Assembly: GCA_014529385.2 (NCBI GenBank)
Contig: CM043958.1
Span: forward strand, 74,831,169 to 74,895,168
Reading direction: 5' to 3'
From: Adiantum capillus-veneris
Lineage: Eukaryota > Streptophyta > Polypodiopsida > Polypodiales > Pteridaceae
Length of the DNA: 64,000 nucleotides
Of the stretch, positions 22,724 to 34,064 are shown piece by piece. The translations under genes were made by a program, and so were the position numbers. The notes beneath the pieces were generated by a model. It searched no databases. It was not told where the DNA came from and worked only from the letters and a program-made list of their open reading frames with translations. How positions within the stretch are numbered: the stretch's first letter is position 1; each line of letters opens with the position of its first letter.

Positions 22724-24770
22724 TTATCCTTGAATGATGATTGAAGATGAGAAAAAACTCAACTTCTCCTTGTTGACCACCTTTGTAAACATATCTATAG
22801 GATTTTCACTTGTATGCACCTTTCCTAACTTTAGCTGTCCCTTTTCCAAAAGAGTGCGTATGAAGTGATATCTCACCTCAATGTATTTTGTCCTTTAATG
22901 AAAGGCTGAGTTCTTTGCAAGATGGATAGCACTTTGACTATCACTGTACAAGACACAATTGTCTTGTTTGAATCCAAGCTCTTCTAAGAATCTATGAAGC
23001 CACATAATTTCTTTGCTTGCCTCCGTCATTGCTACATACTCTGCTTTCGTGGTAGAAAGTGAGACCACTTCCTGCATCTTTGAAGCCCAAATTATTGTTG
23101 TGCCTCCAACCATGAAGACATGGCCAGTAGTGCTCCTTTGAGTATCTTTGTCACCTGCCATATCTGCATCAGCATATCCTTCTAGAAAAATATCAGTTCC
23201 TCCAAAATAGAAATCATTTGTTGTTGTCCCTTTTAGATACCTAAGTATCCACTTCACAGCTTGCCAGTGCTCTTTACCTTGGTTGTCCATGAACCTACTT
23301 ACAACTTTCACTGCATGTGCAATGTCTGGCCTTGTCCATACCATAGCATAGATAAGAGAACCTACCGCTGCATATGGAAGTTTAGACATATAGGCTATCT
23401 CATCTTATGTATTTGGACACATATCCTTGGTTAGTTTAAAGTGATCAGCCAAAGGTGTAGAAATTGTTTTTGCATTTTTCATTGCAAACCTTTCTAGTAC
23501 CTTATTTATGTAATCCTCTTGAGATAGCTTTATTGTCTTCTTCATCTTATCCCTTGATTTGTTCATACCAAGTATCCTATTTGCAACACCTAAATCTTTC
23601 ATTGAAAAGGATTTAGACAGCTCCTCTTTTAGGTCTTTGATGTCTTGCATGTTAGCACTTGCAATTAGCATGTCATCAACATACAACATTAGGATGATGA
23701 ACTTCCCATCTCCCAAATTCTTTGTGTAGATGAAATAATCCGAGTTGAATCTTGTGAATCCATGATCCAACATCCATTGATCAAACTTCAAGTACCATTT
23801 ACTTGATGCTTGCTTTAAACATACAAGCTCTTCTTTAATCTGCAAACCATTTTCTCCTTACCTCCTCTAAATCACCGTGAGGGAATGCTGTATTTACATC
23901 CATTTGCTCGAGATTTAGATCATGAGCAGCCACAACGATTAAGACAAGCTTAATTGAGTTCAATTTTACATTAGGAGAAAATATTTCATTGAAGTCAAAC
24001 CTTTCTTTTGAGAAAACCATTTAACCACAAGCCTAGACTCATACCTTTTCTTCCCACCTTCTTCTTCCTTCAGCTTATACACCCATTTGTTCTGAAGTGT
24101 CTGCTTACCTTTAGGCAACTCAACCAAATCCCATGTTTGGTTGTGATGTAATGAGTCCATCTCCACTTGCTTGCTCTTCATCCATTCTTCTTTGGATTCG
24201 TGTTGCATAGCTTCTTTGTATGATTCCGGCTCTCTAGAATTTGAGATCAAGAGATGGTTGAAGGAAGGAATGAACCTTTCTCGAGGTCTACTTTCTCTTA
24301 TAGATCTTCAGGAATAGGCCGAGGCTCCTCATTTGGTTGACGTTGTTGCACATTGTCATCGTTTGCAGTCCTAGAGTCTTCACCATCCTCAAGCTCCATG
24401 TACTCATCACCTGTTTCTTTTGTTTGTTTTCTTTCCAAGTAATCTTTGTACTTTTTTTTGGTTAAAAATTACATCCCTACTCCTAAAGATTTTACCATCT
24501 TCAGGATTCCATAGGCGATACCCAAAGTCACCTTCTCCATAGCCAATGAAGAAACACTTTTTGGACGTTGTATCTATCTTTGATCTTATGATTCTATCTA
24601 TGTGCATGAAATCCTCACACGCAAACACTTTGAGAAATGCATAATTCACCAGTTTACCTGTCCATGCCTCTTTTGAAACTTCCCCATCCAATGCCGTGGA
24701 GAGTGACCGGTTGATTAAGTACACAAACGTACTTATAGCTTTGGCCCAAAGCTCAAGCTTGGCCTCGAGA
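22724..24770 (-). pseudogene. pol: Copia-A2 pol remnant (integrase end, RT, RNase H)
   Basis: Read leftwards: integrase C-terminal part (LELWAKAISTFVYLINRS, 24770-24407), RT start (NQTWDLVELPKGK, 24250 on), RT with LMLYVDDMLIAS (catalytic YVDD, in 23845-23405), then RVVSRFMDN-type linker and RNase H (EGYADADMAG, STTKAEYVAM, YSDSQSAI, 23389-22895). The frame stops at 22895 where the intact relative reads Ser, and similarity continues to a final TAA at 22726-22724. At least four frame breaks. Copia order (integrase before RT) is clear. Confidence 0.9.
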
Positions 24771-24773
24771 CTG

Positions 24774-24926
24774 GCCGTGAAAATTTTGATTTCCGGCAAG
24801 TGATTTTATTTTTCGACGAGTTATTTTTCTTCACGCACGATGGATTCTCCTCATAGTGGGGGCGTTACAAATGTGAGTTTTTAACACAAAAAATTACTAG
24901 CGGTAAATTAGGCTCCATACTTAACA
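24774..24926 (-). repeat. Residual 5' LTR end of Copia-A2
   Basis: About 153 bp matching the outer (U3) end of the LTR at 22510-22663, from CCGTGAAAA to CATACTTAACA. The junction with pol at about 24771 is the deletion breakpoint. Confidence 0.88.
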
Positions 24927-25440
24927 ATCTTTATCTCACAGCAAAGGCAAAAGGCTGTTTCTAATAAGCACAGAAGAGCCCAAGACTTTAAGGAAAATGA
25001 TTGGGTCTTACTTAAATTTCCCAACGCGACGGGCAAGAATCCTATGGGACACCAAAAGTACTATGCTAAGGTAGCAAAAAGGTACTATGCTCCCTTCTAG
25101 ATTCTTGGACCAATCAATGAGATGGCCTATCAACTCAAGTTGCCTAGCCATTGGTTCATACACAATGCTTTCCATGTGAGCCTACTAAAGCTTGATAAAG
25201 GAGAGCCACCTCAAGAGCCAACTATTGAAGACCCACTAGAGATCGAGGACCAAGAAGAGGTGTTGTAGTCCGAGTCCATTCTCTGACATGAAGACAAGGT
25301 ATTAAGAGGCCTCAAGACTATTTGACAGTATCTTATTAAGTTTAAGAATTATCTTTTTCAAGATGCTAGATGGATGCACGGCATACAATTAAAGGATAGC
25401 CTAAACCTTGTCAATGCTTACAATGCTTCCCTAGAGTAAG
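24927..25440 (+). pseudogene. Gypsy-A1 integrase C-terminus with chromodomain-like tail
   Basis: Resumes after the nested insertion with SQQRQKAV-type sequence, matching Gypsy-A2 at 44636. It then encodes YQLKLPSHWFIHNAFHVSLL, the common Gypsy integrase C-terminal motif. A segment SIL...HEDKVLRG...YLIKFKNYL...ARWM follows, with the spacing of a chromodomain (Y-L-I/V-K-W-K-G-Y-x...W). In known chromoviruses this module binds chromatin and directs insertion. In-frame stops are present (for example in VL*SESIL). Confidence 0.75.
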
Positions 25441-25793
25441 CGAATGTACAAATGTTTAAAATTGAACAAATTTTTTGTCTTATAAGACTCTCTTTTTCTT
25501 TATTGTGCACAAATGATAAGTAGTATGCATGCTTAGAATCAAGTTTGTGGAGACGACGTCTTCCAAACACCAAGCAGAGCTTGTCACTCTACTATGGAAT
25601 ATTGATAGGACTAATGTGCAGACATGCTTGCGACAGCTTAGGCTTTCAAGCGCCAAATGGATTAGTCATCCATTCTAGAACGATGTTGTAGGGTAAGATA
25701 GGGATCCTTTACCCGCTAGAAAAAGGCCTAATGAATAGGCTTATCTTCTCTACCCCATAGTTGATGACGACTATGATTTCAAGAGAGAGGTAA
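25441..25793 (+). other. Gypsy-A1 3' untranslated tail and polypurine tract
   Basis: A noncoding tail of about 350 bp also found in Gypsy-A2 (62229-62906). It ends in the purine run AAGAGAGAGG at 25781-25790, just before the 3' LTR, which serves as primer for plus-strand synthesis. Confidence 0.8.
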
Positions 25794-27183
25794 TGTCATA
25801 AAAACTAATATCTAATTCTCCTAAATGATTTTCTCATGTTAAACTAATCATTTAATATGGGGAAGTACCAGGGGTGAAAAAGCTAGAATATTGGTTAAGT
25901 TGGCAGACCAGCCGCAATAGGGATCCAAAGGAGGGAAAATACGGATCCAAAGGGGGGACCATCTGCAAAAGATTAATGTCCAACAATGCACTTTAAAGAC
26001 CCTAAGGTTCATTCCATTAAGCCTTCCAAAATGCTAAGGTTCCAAAATTCGAAGGTTGTGTCCAATGGTCAAGCTTAATGAAATTAGATGCTTTGTGAGT
26101 GTGCCAAAAAGTCTTCAAGACTCCTACATAGGAGGGGGCGAGCCCTATAAATAGGGGATGAGAGACAAACACACACTCACACACTCACAGGCTCCCTTTA
26201 CACAAAGGGAATAGGCGACACATGTTAGCTCCCTATGCCAAGTGACCACAAGGTGCACCCAAATCCTATTGGACAATCTCCCAGGGGGTCCAATGAGCAT
26301 TCAACAACCCAATGGCTTGCCTGATTCCTAATGGCCAAAAGACAAATAGGTCCAATGAGAGTTTAGTTGAATTAATTAATTACCTAAAGCTCTCACAAAA
26401 GGGAAAAGGGGGACACATGTCACAAGACTATCACTTATGCTTCTTAAACCCTATTGGCTAAGCTTGGAGAGGTCCAATGGGAAGCCAACAAGAGGATTTA
26501 GCAAGAGGGGTCGACCAAGAGAGAGATTTTTCAAAGGCATTTTTACACACACGCTCTCACAATCTCATGTGTGAAGGAAGAAGACTCTCTCTCTCTCTCC
26601 TTCTCAAGGTTTAATGGAAAGCTGATCACCTACTCCAAGCTTGTGAGAAGGGAGGCCTACACCAACAACTCTTGGCTTTGTGATGAAAATCCAACCAAGA
26701 TCCAAGCTTCAATGCATTCTCATCTCCTCTACCATGCTAATTACTAAGCTATGCTAAGCTATTATGAGTGATTAGGTGAGGATATATACTTATTTGTTGT
26801 AAGACTACTCCTTCTTCCTCTCAATCTACTCTCATACCCCGCTAGCTCTCACTATCTTCGAAGGTGTGTGAGGTCTTGGGTCTGAGACTGTGAGGGAATT
26901 GATGTTGTGTTTGTAAAGTGTTTTCTTAGTGCTTGAAGCTTCCATCTTCATTGCACTAGCTAGTTATGGAAGGAGCACAAAGAAAATTATTGTAAAATGT
27001 CTTCCTTGATGGGGGGAAACCTATAATACAAAGCCTTTTGGAGGGGGGACCGACTCCATGTCAATCGGGTCCTCAACTATTGTCAATAGATTAATTTCTC
27101 TCTCTTTTGAAGTATTGTTCATGCCTGTCTAACTAGGTGTTATTATCCGCTACACACAAGTGACTAGGCCATTAAATGTTACA
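25794..27183 (+). repeat. 3' LTR of Gypsy-A1
   Basis: Begins TGTCATAAAAACTAATATC and ends GTTACA; 1390 bp. TATA box TATAAATA at 26146-26153. It lacks two segments present in the 5' LTR, and its CA tract is short. The CCATT duplication follows directly. Confidence 0.95.
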
Positions 27184-27188
27184 CCATT

Positions 27189-27478
27189 AATGTTAGATTT
27201 AGAGTTCTAAATGTCACAAGAATCAAGGATACAGATTATCAACAAAGGTGAAGCTAAAGTGGACCTTCCACTGACTAGAAAAAAAGGTGTGACATCATAT
27301 ACCTCAACATCAAATAACCCTCTTCAAGAGATTCAGGCCTTAATAACTTCAAGTCAACACAAAAAGACAAACACATGGGATGGATAGCATCACAATGGAT
27401 TTTAAGAGACCAAGATTACTACAGAGGTAACAAACACATATGGGTACCAAAATCAAAGATCACGTCATATAAAGTGCA
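27189..27478 (+). other. R1 relic, middle segment between two insertions
   Basis: Continues the R1 sequence displaced by Gypsy-A1. One frame reads WIASQWILRDQDYYRGNKHI and VPKSKITSYK; a similar IWIPKSSK motif recurs at about 32800 in the next R1 piece. The protein family is not recognised. Confidence 0.4.
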
Positions 27479-27483
27479 CTCGA

Positions 27484-27807
27484 TGTTGAGATGTCGAGCT
27501 CTACATCTTGAGCTGGCATCCACTACGGGTCTTGGCCACTTACGGAATTTACTCACTGGCGCATTAGGTGACCGACACGGAGGATCTCTGCCAGTGATTC
27601 TACAGCTGGACTACACTTATACTGCCAGCCTAGTACGCTTCTAGCGAGTTCACACTTAGTGACCGCATGTACATATGTGCTGCTTTTCAGCTTTAGCACT
27701 TAGTCATTTAGTACTCTCTTTTCTATGTGAAGAAGAAGAAGAAGCTTTCCATCTCTGTGTGCTTTGTGCTTGTCTTGTGTAGCCCTCTTGCATCCTCTTT
27801 CTTTACA
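27484..27807 (+). repeat. 5' LTR of Copia-B
   Basis: TGTTGAGATGTCGAGCTCTA...CTTTACA, 324 bp, the same length as the 3' LTR with roughly ten substitutions by eye. Ends directly at the PBS. Confidence 0.96.
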
Positions 27808-27819
27808 TGGTATCAGAGC
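27808..27819 (+). other. Primer-binding site of Copia-B
   Basis: TGGTATCAGAGC directly after the LTR, matching initiator-Met tRNA. Confidence 0.95.
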
Positions 27820-28037
27820 TTGGTGCAGGCAAGAGAGCAAGAGCATCACAATCCCTTCGTTCACAATCCACGACCAGATGCAGTACACAGAGATTTACTA
27901 TACAAGTACAATGATTGTATGTACGCTTGATTGTGGACATTCGTTGAGTGTAGAAAGCGTTACAGGTACCATGATAGCAGGTTCAGTAGATTTGCAGGTT
28001 TTTGCAGATTGCAGCTATTTTGTCTTAGTGCTTCAAG

Positions 28038-29618
28038 ATGTCTGACGGTTTTAGTCAGATTGTTACTGAGAAGCTTGAGAAAAATAACTACCCTGCATGG
28101 AAGTTCAGAATAACAAATTTCCTAAAAGGAAAAGGTTATTGGGACTATGTAGAAGGAGACAATGAAAAGGAACCAGAGATTCCCGAGGCAAATGCTACAG
28201 CAGAACAAAGAAAAGCTTTGAGGCACTGGCAGCAAGGCCAGAGCAAAGTGATGTATTGGCTTTCTATGAGCATCACAGATGGCATGATGGGCTATCTACA
28301 GGATGTTGAAACCCCCGCCACTGCATGGAAAAACTTAGGCAGAGTGTTCGAGGTGAACACCAAGGGCAGGAAGCTTCAACTAAAGTCGGAGCTAAATCAG
28401 GTTAAGAGGACCAACCTCTCCATCAATGATTATGCCTTGAAGATCAAGAGTATCATTGAGGCTCTTGGATCTATTAAAGTCTCAGTGGAAGACGATGACA
28501 TTGTCTGTGCATGTTTGGATGGCCTAGGAGATGAGTATGTACATTTTAGGTCTTCCATGAATACAAGAGACAACATCCCCGTGTTCCAAGATTTGATTTC
28601 TATGCTTAATCTTGAGGAGAAGAACCTTGACACATCTTCTTCTCATGGAAGAAATAATTCTGAACAGGCCTTCTATTCTAACTCCAACAGAGATAGAAGT
28701 AGAGGTCGTGGTCGAGGCCCAAGAGGTTGCAGGGGCCAATTTCAAGAAGTTCAATCAAATCAAAACAATACAGGTGGCAAGGGAAACCAGTCTCAAGGCA
28801 GAGGGAGTCAAAGAGGTCGTGGTGCAGGATCAAGCAGGCAGCAACATACTGCAGATAGCAGAGAATGTTGGACTTGTGGTGAAAGAGGTCACATGTCACG
28901 TGACAGCCCAAAGGGAAAAGCAAGTGGAAAGAGAGAACAGGGCAACCATGCATCTACTAGCAGAGATGCAGATGATAGCAAAAACGAGCGCATGTTTGTT
29001 ATGCAGCATGTAATGAATACAATGACTGTAGAGAATTCCACCCAAGATGATGTTTGGTATGTGGATTCATGTGCCTCTAATCACATGACGTCTCATGGAG
29101 AGTGGTTTAGAGATATGCGCAAACCAGATGTGTCAGGCTATGTGCAGACAGGAGATGACACAACTCACCCCATTGCTCATGTAGAGGACATACCTCTAAA
29201 TACGAAGAGTGGGAAATCAAAGTACTTAGCAGATGTACTTCATGTCCCAAACATTACAAAGAATCTTGTTGTGGCTGATGGTGACATTTGGCACAAACGC
29301 ATTGGCCATGTCAATGAGCAGAGATTGCGCAGCATGCAATCAAAACAGATTGTAAAAGGTTTGCCTAAATTCAAGGTGGATGGTATGCATAAAGTGTGTA
29401 CAGCATGCCAGTTTGGAAAACAGTCAAAGGGCTCATTTCCACATGAGCGCAATGTATGTAAAAAGCCACTTGAGATAGTGCACACAGATGTTTGGGGTCC
29501 AACTGATACTACAAGTATACATGGTTGCAGGTATTATGTCTCTTTCATTGATGACCATACAAGGAAAGTATGGGTCTACTTCATGCGTAACAAAAGTGAA
29601 GTGTTTGGTCACTTTTAG
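28038..29618 (+). pseudogene. gag-pol: Copia-B Gag, zinc knuckle, protease and integrase start
   Basis: Starts at ATG 28038 (MSDGFSQIVTEKL). The Gag core has NYPAWKFRITNFLKGKGYWD and a UBN2-type middle. An Arg/Gly-rich stretch precedes a zinc knuckle CWTCGERGHMSRDS in which the last Cys is Ser. The protease reads WYVDSCASNHMT, with D-S-C in place of D-S-G. About 60-70 residues normally present before the HKRIGHVN integrase finger seem to be missing. The integrase core begins HTDVWGPTD. A TAG at 29616-29618 replaces Gln (CAG). Lesions in both the zinc knuckle and the protease argue that the source copy was already defective or has decayed. Confidence 0.93.
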
Positions 29619-29630
29619 GACTTCAAAGTC

Positions 29631-30629
29631 ATGATTGAGAAGGAGACAGATATGCAAATCAAGACGTTGAGGTCAGATGGAGGGGGAGAGTACTTCTCCA
29701 ATGATTTTTCAGATTTTCTACGAATGCATGGTATACGCAAGCAGTTTACATGCAGATATACTCCACAGCAGAATGGGGTCGTAGAAAGGAAAAAGAGGCA
29801 CATTGCAGAGGTTGCACGTGCATTGATGAATGAGAAGAACATGCCTCATCATTTTTGGGTTGAAGCTGTAAATACAGATGTGTACATTATGAACAGGACA
29901 CCTACAGCTGCGGTGCATGATGCAACACCTGAGGAAAAGTTTACAGGTACAAAGCTTGATTTGGCACACTTGAAAGTGTTTGGCTGTATAGCTTACGTGC
30001 ATGTACCAGATGAGTTGCGTAGGAAATTAGATCCTAAAGCAGAGAAATGTATTCTTGTGGGATATTCCCTTGAACAAAAGGGGTACAGGTGCTACAATCC
30101 TACTACACGAGAATTACGAGTGAGCAGAGATGTAGTCTTTGATGAGATGAGCAGCTGATACAGTAATGCACATGGCACTATTGGGGCTGATGTAAAAGAT
30201 GATGTGGTTGTACAAAATGTGAGGTCACAGTCACACGTTTTGAGTGGACCACAAGAGTCCTCTTCTCGTGGCTCTGTTGAGAAGCCATGGAATGGTAGAC
30301 TACGTACGCAGGTTACTCCACCAGCAGGTACATGGAATGTATCACAAAAAGGAAAGGAAAAGGTTGATGAACCTCCCTTTATGGATGATGCATCATCAGG
30401 TTTTTCACATATAGACATGGATTCAGATGCTTCTGAACAAAGTCTTGATGAGGAATTTGGAATTCCGGCTGTCAGGACACCTGGTGTAAGGAAAGTACAA
30501 GAAGATGCTAGAGGGCAAAGGAGTGACCTAGGACCGCGCAGATCTAACAAAGTCAGAAATCCAGTTCAAAAATTGACTTATGATGGGTATCTAGCGCATC
30601 ACCAAGCCTACATGGCTAAGGTGATATAG
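29631..30629 (+). pseudogene. pol: Copia-B integrase core and C-terminal region
   Basis: In the same frame as the preceding part. Contains RSDGGGEY (second catalytic Asp) and PQQNGVVERK (catalytic Glu), then HFWVEAVNTDVYIMNRTPT and LKVFGCIAYVHVP. A TGA at 30156-30158 replaces Trp (TGG). The linker to RT is acidic and ends in a TAG at 30627-30629. Confidence 0.93.
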
Positions 30630-30632
30630 GAT

Positions 30633-32156
30633 GTGGAGCCCACATGTTTTGAGGATGCAGTTGGAAATGTGCATTGGGATGATGCAATGAATGAAGAGAT
30701 GGCTTCATTGGAAGCAAACGACACATGGGAGTTGGTGCCATTTCCAAGTGGCAAGAAGGCTATTGGCTGTAAATGGGTGTATAAAACCAAACATAAGGCT
30801 GATGGTAACATTGAGCATCACAAGGCAAGGTTGGTCGCAAAGGGTTATGCACAGACATATGGCATAGACTATGAGGAGACCTTTGCTCCAGTGGCAAAGA
30901 TGACGACTGTGAGAGCTGTCATAGCAATGGCTGCATCTAGAGGATGGATTATGCATCAAATGGATGTAAAGAATGCCTTCTTGAATGGTGAGTTGCAAGA
31001 GGAAGTGTATATGATTCAGCCACCTGGTTACCCAGATTATGTATGCAGACTTCTCAAAGATTTGTATGGTTTGAAACGGGTCTCTAGAGCATGGTATGAC
31101 AGGATTGCCAAGTATCTTGTCAGTATTGGGTTTAGGAGAGCTCATGATGATCATTCACTCTATGTACGTGAGAGTGATGTGGGGATTGTGGTCATTACCA
31201 TATATGTAGATGACCTTATTATTGTGGGTGACAATGCTATGGAGATTGACCATGTGAAGGGTCTTCTCCAACAGGAGTTTGAAATCAAAGATTTTGGTGA
31301 GTTGCGCTACTTTCTTGGCATTGAGGTGATCAGGACTCCAGAGGGTGTATGGCTGTCACAGAGATAGTATGCTTTGGACATGTTGTCAAAGTATGGTATG
31401 GCTGATTGTAAGACAATTTCTATTCCCTTGGATGTGAATGCAAAGCTGAGTGCAGAGAAGGGTGATGTTGTTGAGGATGTCAAGATGTACAGGAAGATTG
31501 TGGGTAGTCTAATCTACTTGACTATCACGAGGCCAGACTTGAGCTACACAGTATGCTTGGAGAGTCAGTTCATGCAGCTTCCAAGGAAGCCACATTTGGA
31601 TGGAGTACGACGCACACTTTGGTATGTGCAAGGGACTCTTGACTACGCATTGTTCTATGCAGCACATGCGCCATTAGAATTGTATGGGTATACAGATGTA
31701 GATTGGGCAGGTAGCATTGTTGATAGGAGATCTATGAGTGGATTCATGTTCTCTTTTGGGAGTGCTGCTGTTACTTGGAGCAGCAAAAAGCAGCCTACGG
31801 TTTCTTTATCGAGCATATAGGCCGAGTACAGAGGTGCAGCAGTTGCGGCATGCGAGGTAGCTTGGCTACGCAAATTACTTGAGGACTTGGGAGTGCAGGT
31901 GGAGCAGCAGATTGTCATCCATTGTGACAACCTCAGTAGCATGCAGTTGGCTAGGAACCCAGTGTTCCATGCCAGGACCAAGCACATAGAGGTACCACTA
32001 CATTCGAGAGCAAGTGTTGGCGGGCGACATCGACTTGGTCTATGTAAGCACAGAGGAGCAGATAGCGGATATCTTTACCAAGGCCCTCGGAGCTGAGAAG
32101 CTTCAATGTTTCCGGACTATGCTTGGACTCTGCGACATGCAGAGCTCAAGGGGGAG
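30633..32156 (+). pseudogene. pol: Copia-B reverse transcriptase and RNase H
   Basis: RT starts near NDTWELVPFPSGKKAIGCKW, with VDVKNAFLNG-type sequence (MDVKNAFLNGELQEEVYM) carrying the first catalytic Asp and TIYVDDLIIVG the YVDD box. TAG stops at 31365-31367 and 31818-31820 keep the phase. RNase H shows GYTDVDWAGS and HCDNLSSMQLARNPVFHART. Around 31993 the frame shifts; the end (ADIFTKALGAEKL) is in another frame and reads up to the polypurine tract CAAGGGGGAG before the 3' LTR. Confidence 0.94.
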
Positions 32157-32480
32157 TGTTGAGATGTCGAACTCTACATCTTGAGCTGGCATCCACTACG
32201 GGTCTTGGCCACTTACGGCATTTACTCACTAGCGCGTTAGGTGACCGACACGGAGGATCTCTGCCAGTGATTCTACAGCTGGACTACACTTATAGTGCTA
32301 GCCTAGTACGCTTCTAGTGAGTTCACACTTAGTGACCGCATGTACATATGTGCTACTTTTCAGCTTTAGCACTTAGTCATTTAGTACTCTCTTTTCTATG
32401 TGAAGAAGAAGAAGAAGCTTTCCATCTCTGTGTGCTCTGTGCTTGTCTTGTGTAGCCCTCTTGCATCCTCTTTCTTTACA
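32157..32480 (+). repeat. 3' LTR of Copia-B
   Basis: 324 bp, TGTTGAGATGTCGAACTC...CTTTACA, followed by the CTCGA duplication. The purine tract AGCTCAAGGGGGAG precedes it. Confidence 0.96.
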
Positions 32481-32485
32481 CTCGA

Positions 32486-34064
32486 GACCCTCCCAATAAG
32501 GCCCACTAGAAATCAATCTCAACAACATCCTAGGATACCTAAGAAGCAAGAACACAAAAGAAAAACATTGAATGCTGCTAAAGTCTACCAAAACTCTCAA
32601 AGGAATACATAACAAAAACGGATTTCAAAGGATTTTCCTCTTGGACAAGGATTCTACACATGCTATACAAATATTTGGCAACCAATCAACCAAAGAACTA
32701 CTGCACTTACAAACAAGATGCATGAAGATCTCAAGAGTTCAACAAGACCTTATACCCAAAAAATTCAACAAAAAATTTATGAAGGTAATGAAAGGATTTG
32801 GATTCCTAAGTCTTCTAAAGCTCCGAGTCAACGGACACATGCCACAGTCAACAAAGGCTTACAACAATATCAAAGACTCGTTAAAATAGGCCTAATTGGA
32901 AAATGAACCAGACAATGGACTCTTCAAAGTCACAAAGAAGTACAGCCCAACCACCACAACTATAGATTCAAAGAGGAAAAAATAGGTCTGGAAAAAGAAA
33001 TCTTCAATGCCAACTTGGTCCTTTAATAATCCTCTTTTTGAAGATTCACATTACTTTACTAGAATAAAATTTTGTAGTAAGATGCAAAATCTAAAAAGTC
33101 AAGCTGAGAGGGTGCAAAAAACATTCATACTTTGGCATAGTCAAATTCAAGTTGTTGAGCCAAAAAAGGAGCAAAGCGTTAGTCCCAAATATTCAAGTCA
33201 TATTAAACTCTATGCTACGAGTTGTAGTTATTAGGCCTACACTCAAGCTGGAAGAGTTGAACATATCTAAATCATGTTGCTGATGTTGGATGAGTTGAGC
33301 ATAAGAGTTGAATTCTATTACCTTAATCATGGTGGAGAGACATAGAGTCCAACACTCACGCACAGTGTAGAGTAAGATGAGAGCACATATCCTCGATAAC
33401 AAAAACCCATCTGTGTAAATCCATGCCATATGCTTTTATAGCTACACCTTCTTTTGAATAAATCGTCAAAAACATTTCTTGCACAACATATTTGTTTAAC
33501 ATGCATTTTTGTGTATGGATATAGGATGTCCCATCATTGGATATATGCATTAGACACTGTTTTTTACTTCCACCTATGCACCTTGAGTGGACTACATTAT
33601 GCAAATAATGTTCCATCATGCTACCCTATATTGTTTTCCCTCTTATTTCCACTTCCATCAATAAATAATCCCTTTAGTAATTTATTAATATTTCCCATGC
33701 TCATAAGTGCTTCAATAATGCATGTATCCCAAAGGCACTTTTTTTCCACTGGGTTTTTTTCCTTTGGACATCCAAGTATTGGACCCTAATTTAGATCCTC
33801 ATCATTCTACTTCCCTTGTACATGATCTCAATAAATAAACAATAGCCTTGCCATTATGTTGCTACAATGGACAAATGCGACATCATCTCTTACATCAGAG
33901 AAAAACATTGACATCGAAGATTCTATTCAAAATGAAACTCATTAACAAAGTCAACAAAAAATGAAGACAATATAGCCCATCGATAACCAATCAACAATCT
34001 TCCACAGGCCTCGGAGACTTCTCAACACTGCCCGAGGACGGACACTAAACTCGGAAGGAGGGAA
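32486..34064 (+). other. R1 relic, 3' part
   Basis: Continues R1 after the Copia-B insertion. Short Lys-rich frames up to about 33000 share an IWIPKSSK-type motif with the 27.4-kb segment. The region 33010-33990 is AT-rich with no recognisable coding. Near the end, CCCGAGGACGGACACTAAAC and the purine run GGAAGGAGGGAA (34053-34064) look like the 3' end of a Gypsy-type internal region. Confidence 0.4.

Larger units (their letters stand above)
21893..24926 (-). mobile_element. Copia-A2: Ty1/Copia element with large 5' deletion, nested in Gypsy-A1
   Basis: Inserted in the integrase region of Gypsy-A1 on the opposite strand. Target duplication ATCTC (21888-21892) and ATCTT (24927-24931), one mismatch; Gypsy-A2 at 44630 shows the uninterrupted site. 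The 3' LTR is full (21893-22663). The 5' side keeps only about 150 bp of LTR (24774-24926), joined directly to the integrase C-terminal region, so the rest of the 5' LTR, PBS, gag, protease and the integrase core are deleted. Its LTR and pol match Copia-A1 (51093-56666). Confidence 0.93.
15421..27183 (+). mobile_element. Gypsy-A1: Ty3/Gypsy chromodomain-type retrotransposon, degraded, nested
   Basis: Bounded by a perfect 5-bp target duplication CCATT (15416-15420 and 27184-27188). Order: 5' LTR (15421-17032), PBS, gag, protease, RT, RNase H, integrase, chromodomain-like tail, polypurine tract, 3' LTR (25794-27183). RT and RNase H lie before integrase, which defines the Gypsy type, and the tail after integrase suggests a chromovirus. 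Minus-strand Copia-A2 is inserted at 21893-24926. Several frameshifts and stops make it non-functional. A related truncated copy, Gypsy-A2, begins at 43078. Confidence 0.95.
27484..32480 (+). mobile_element. Copia-B: complete but inactivated Ty1/Copia retrotransposon
   Basis: 4997 bp with two 324-bp LTRs and a perfect target duplication CTCGA (27479-27483 and 32481-32485). PBS at 27808-27819. One long gag-pol frame starts at 28038 and is interrupted by five in-frame stops, each explained by a C-to-T or G-to-A change, with one frameshift near 31993. The order Gag, protease, integrase, RT, RNase H is Copia type. A solo LTR of the same family is at 62246-62567. Confidence 0.96.
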
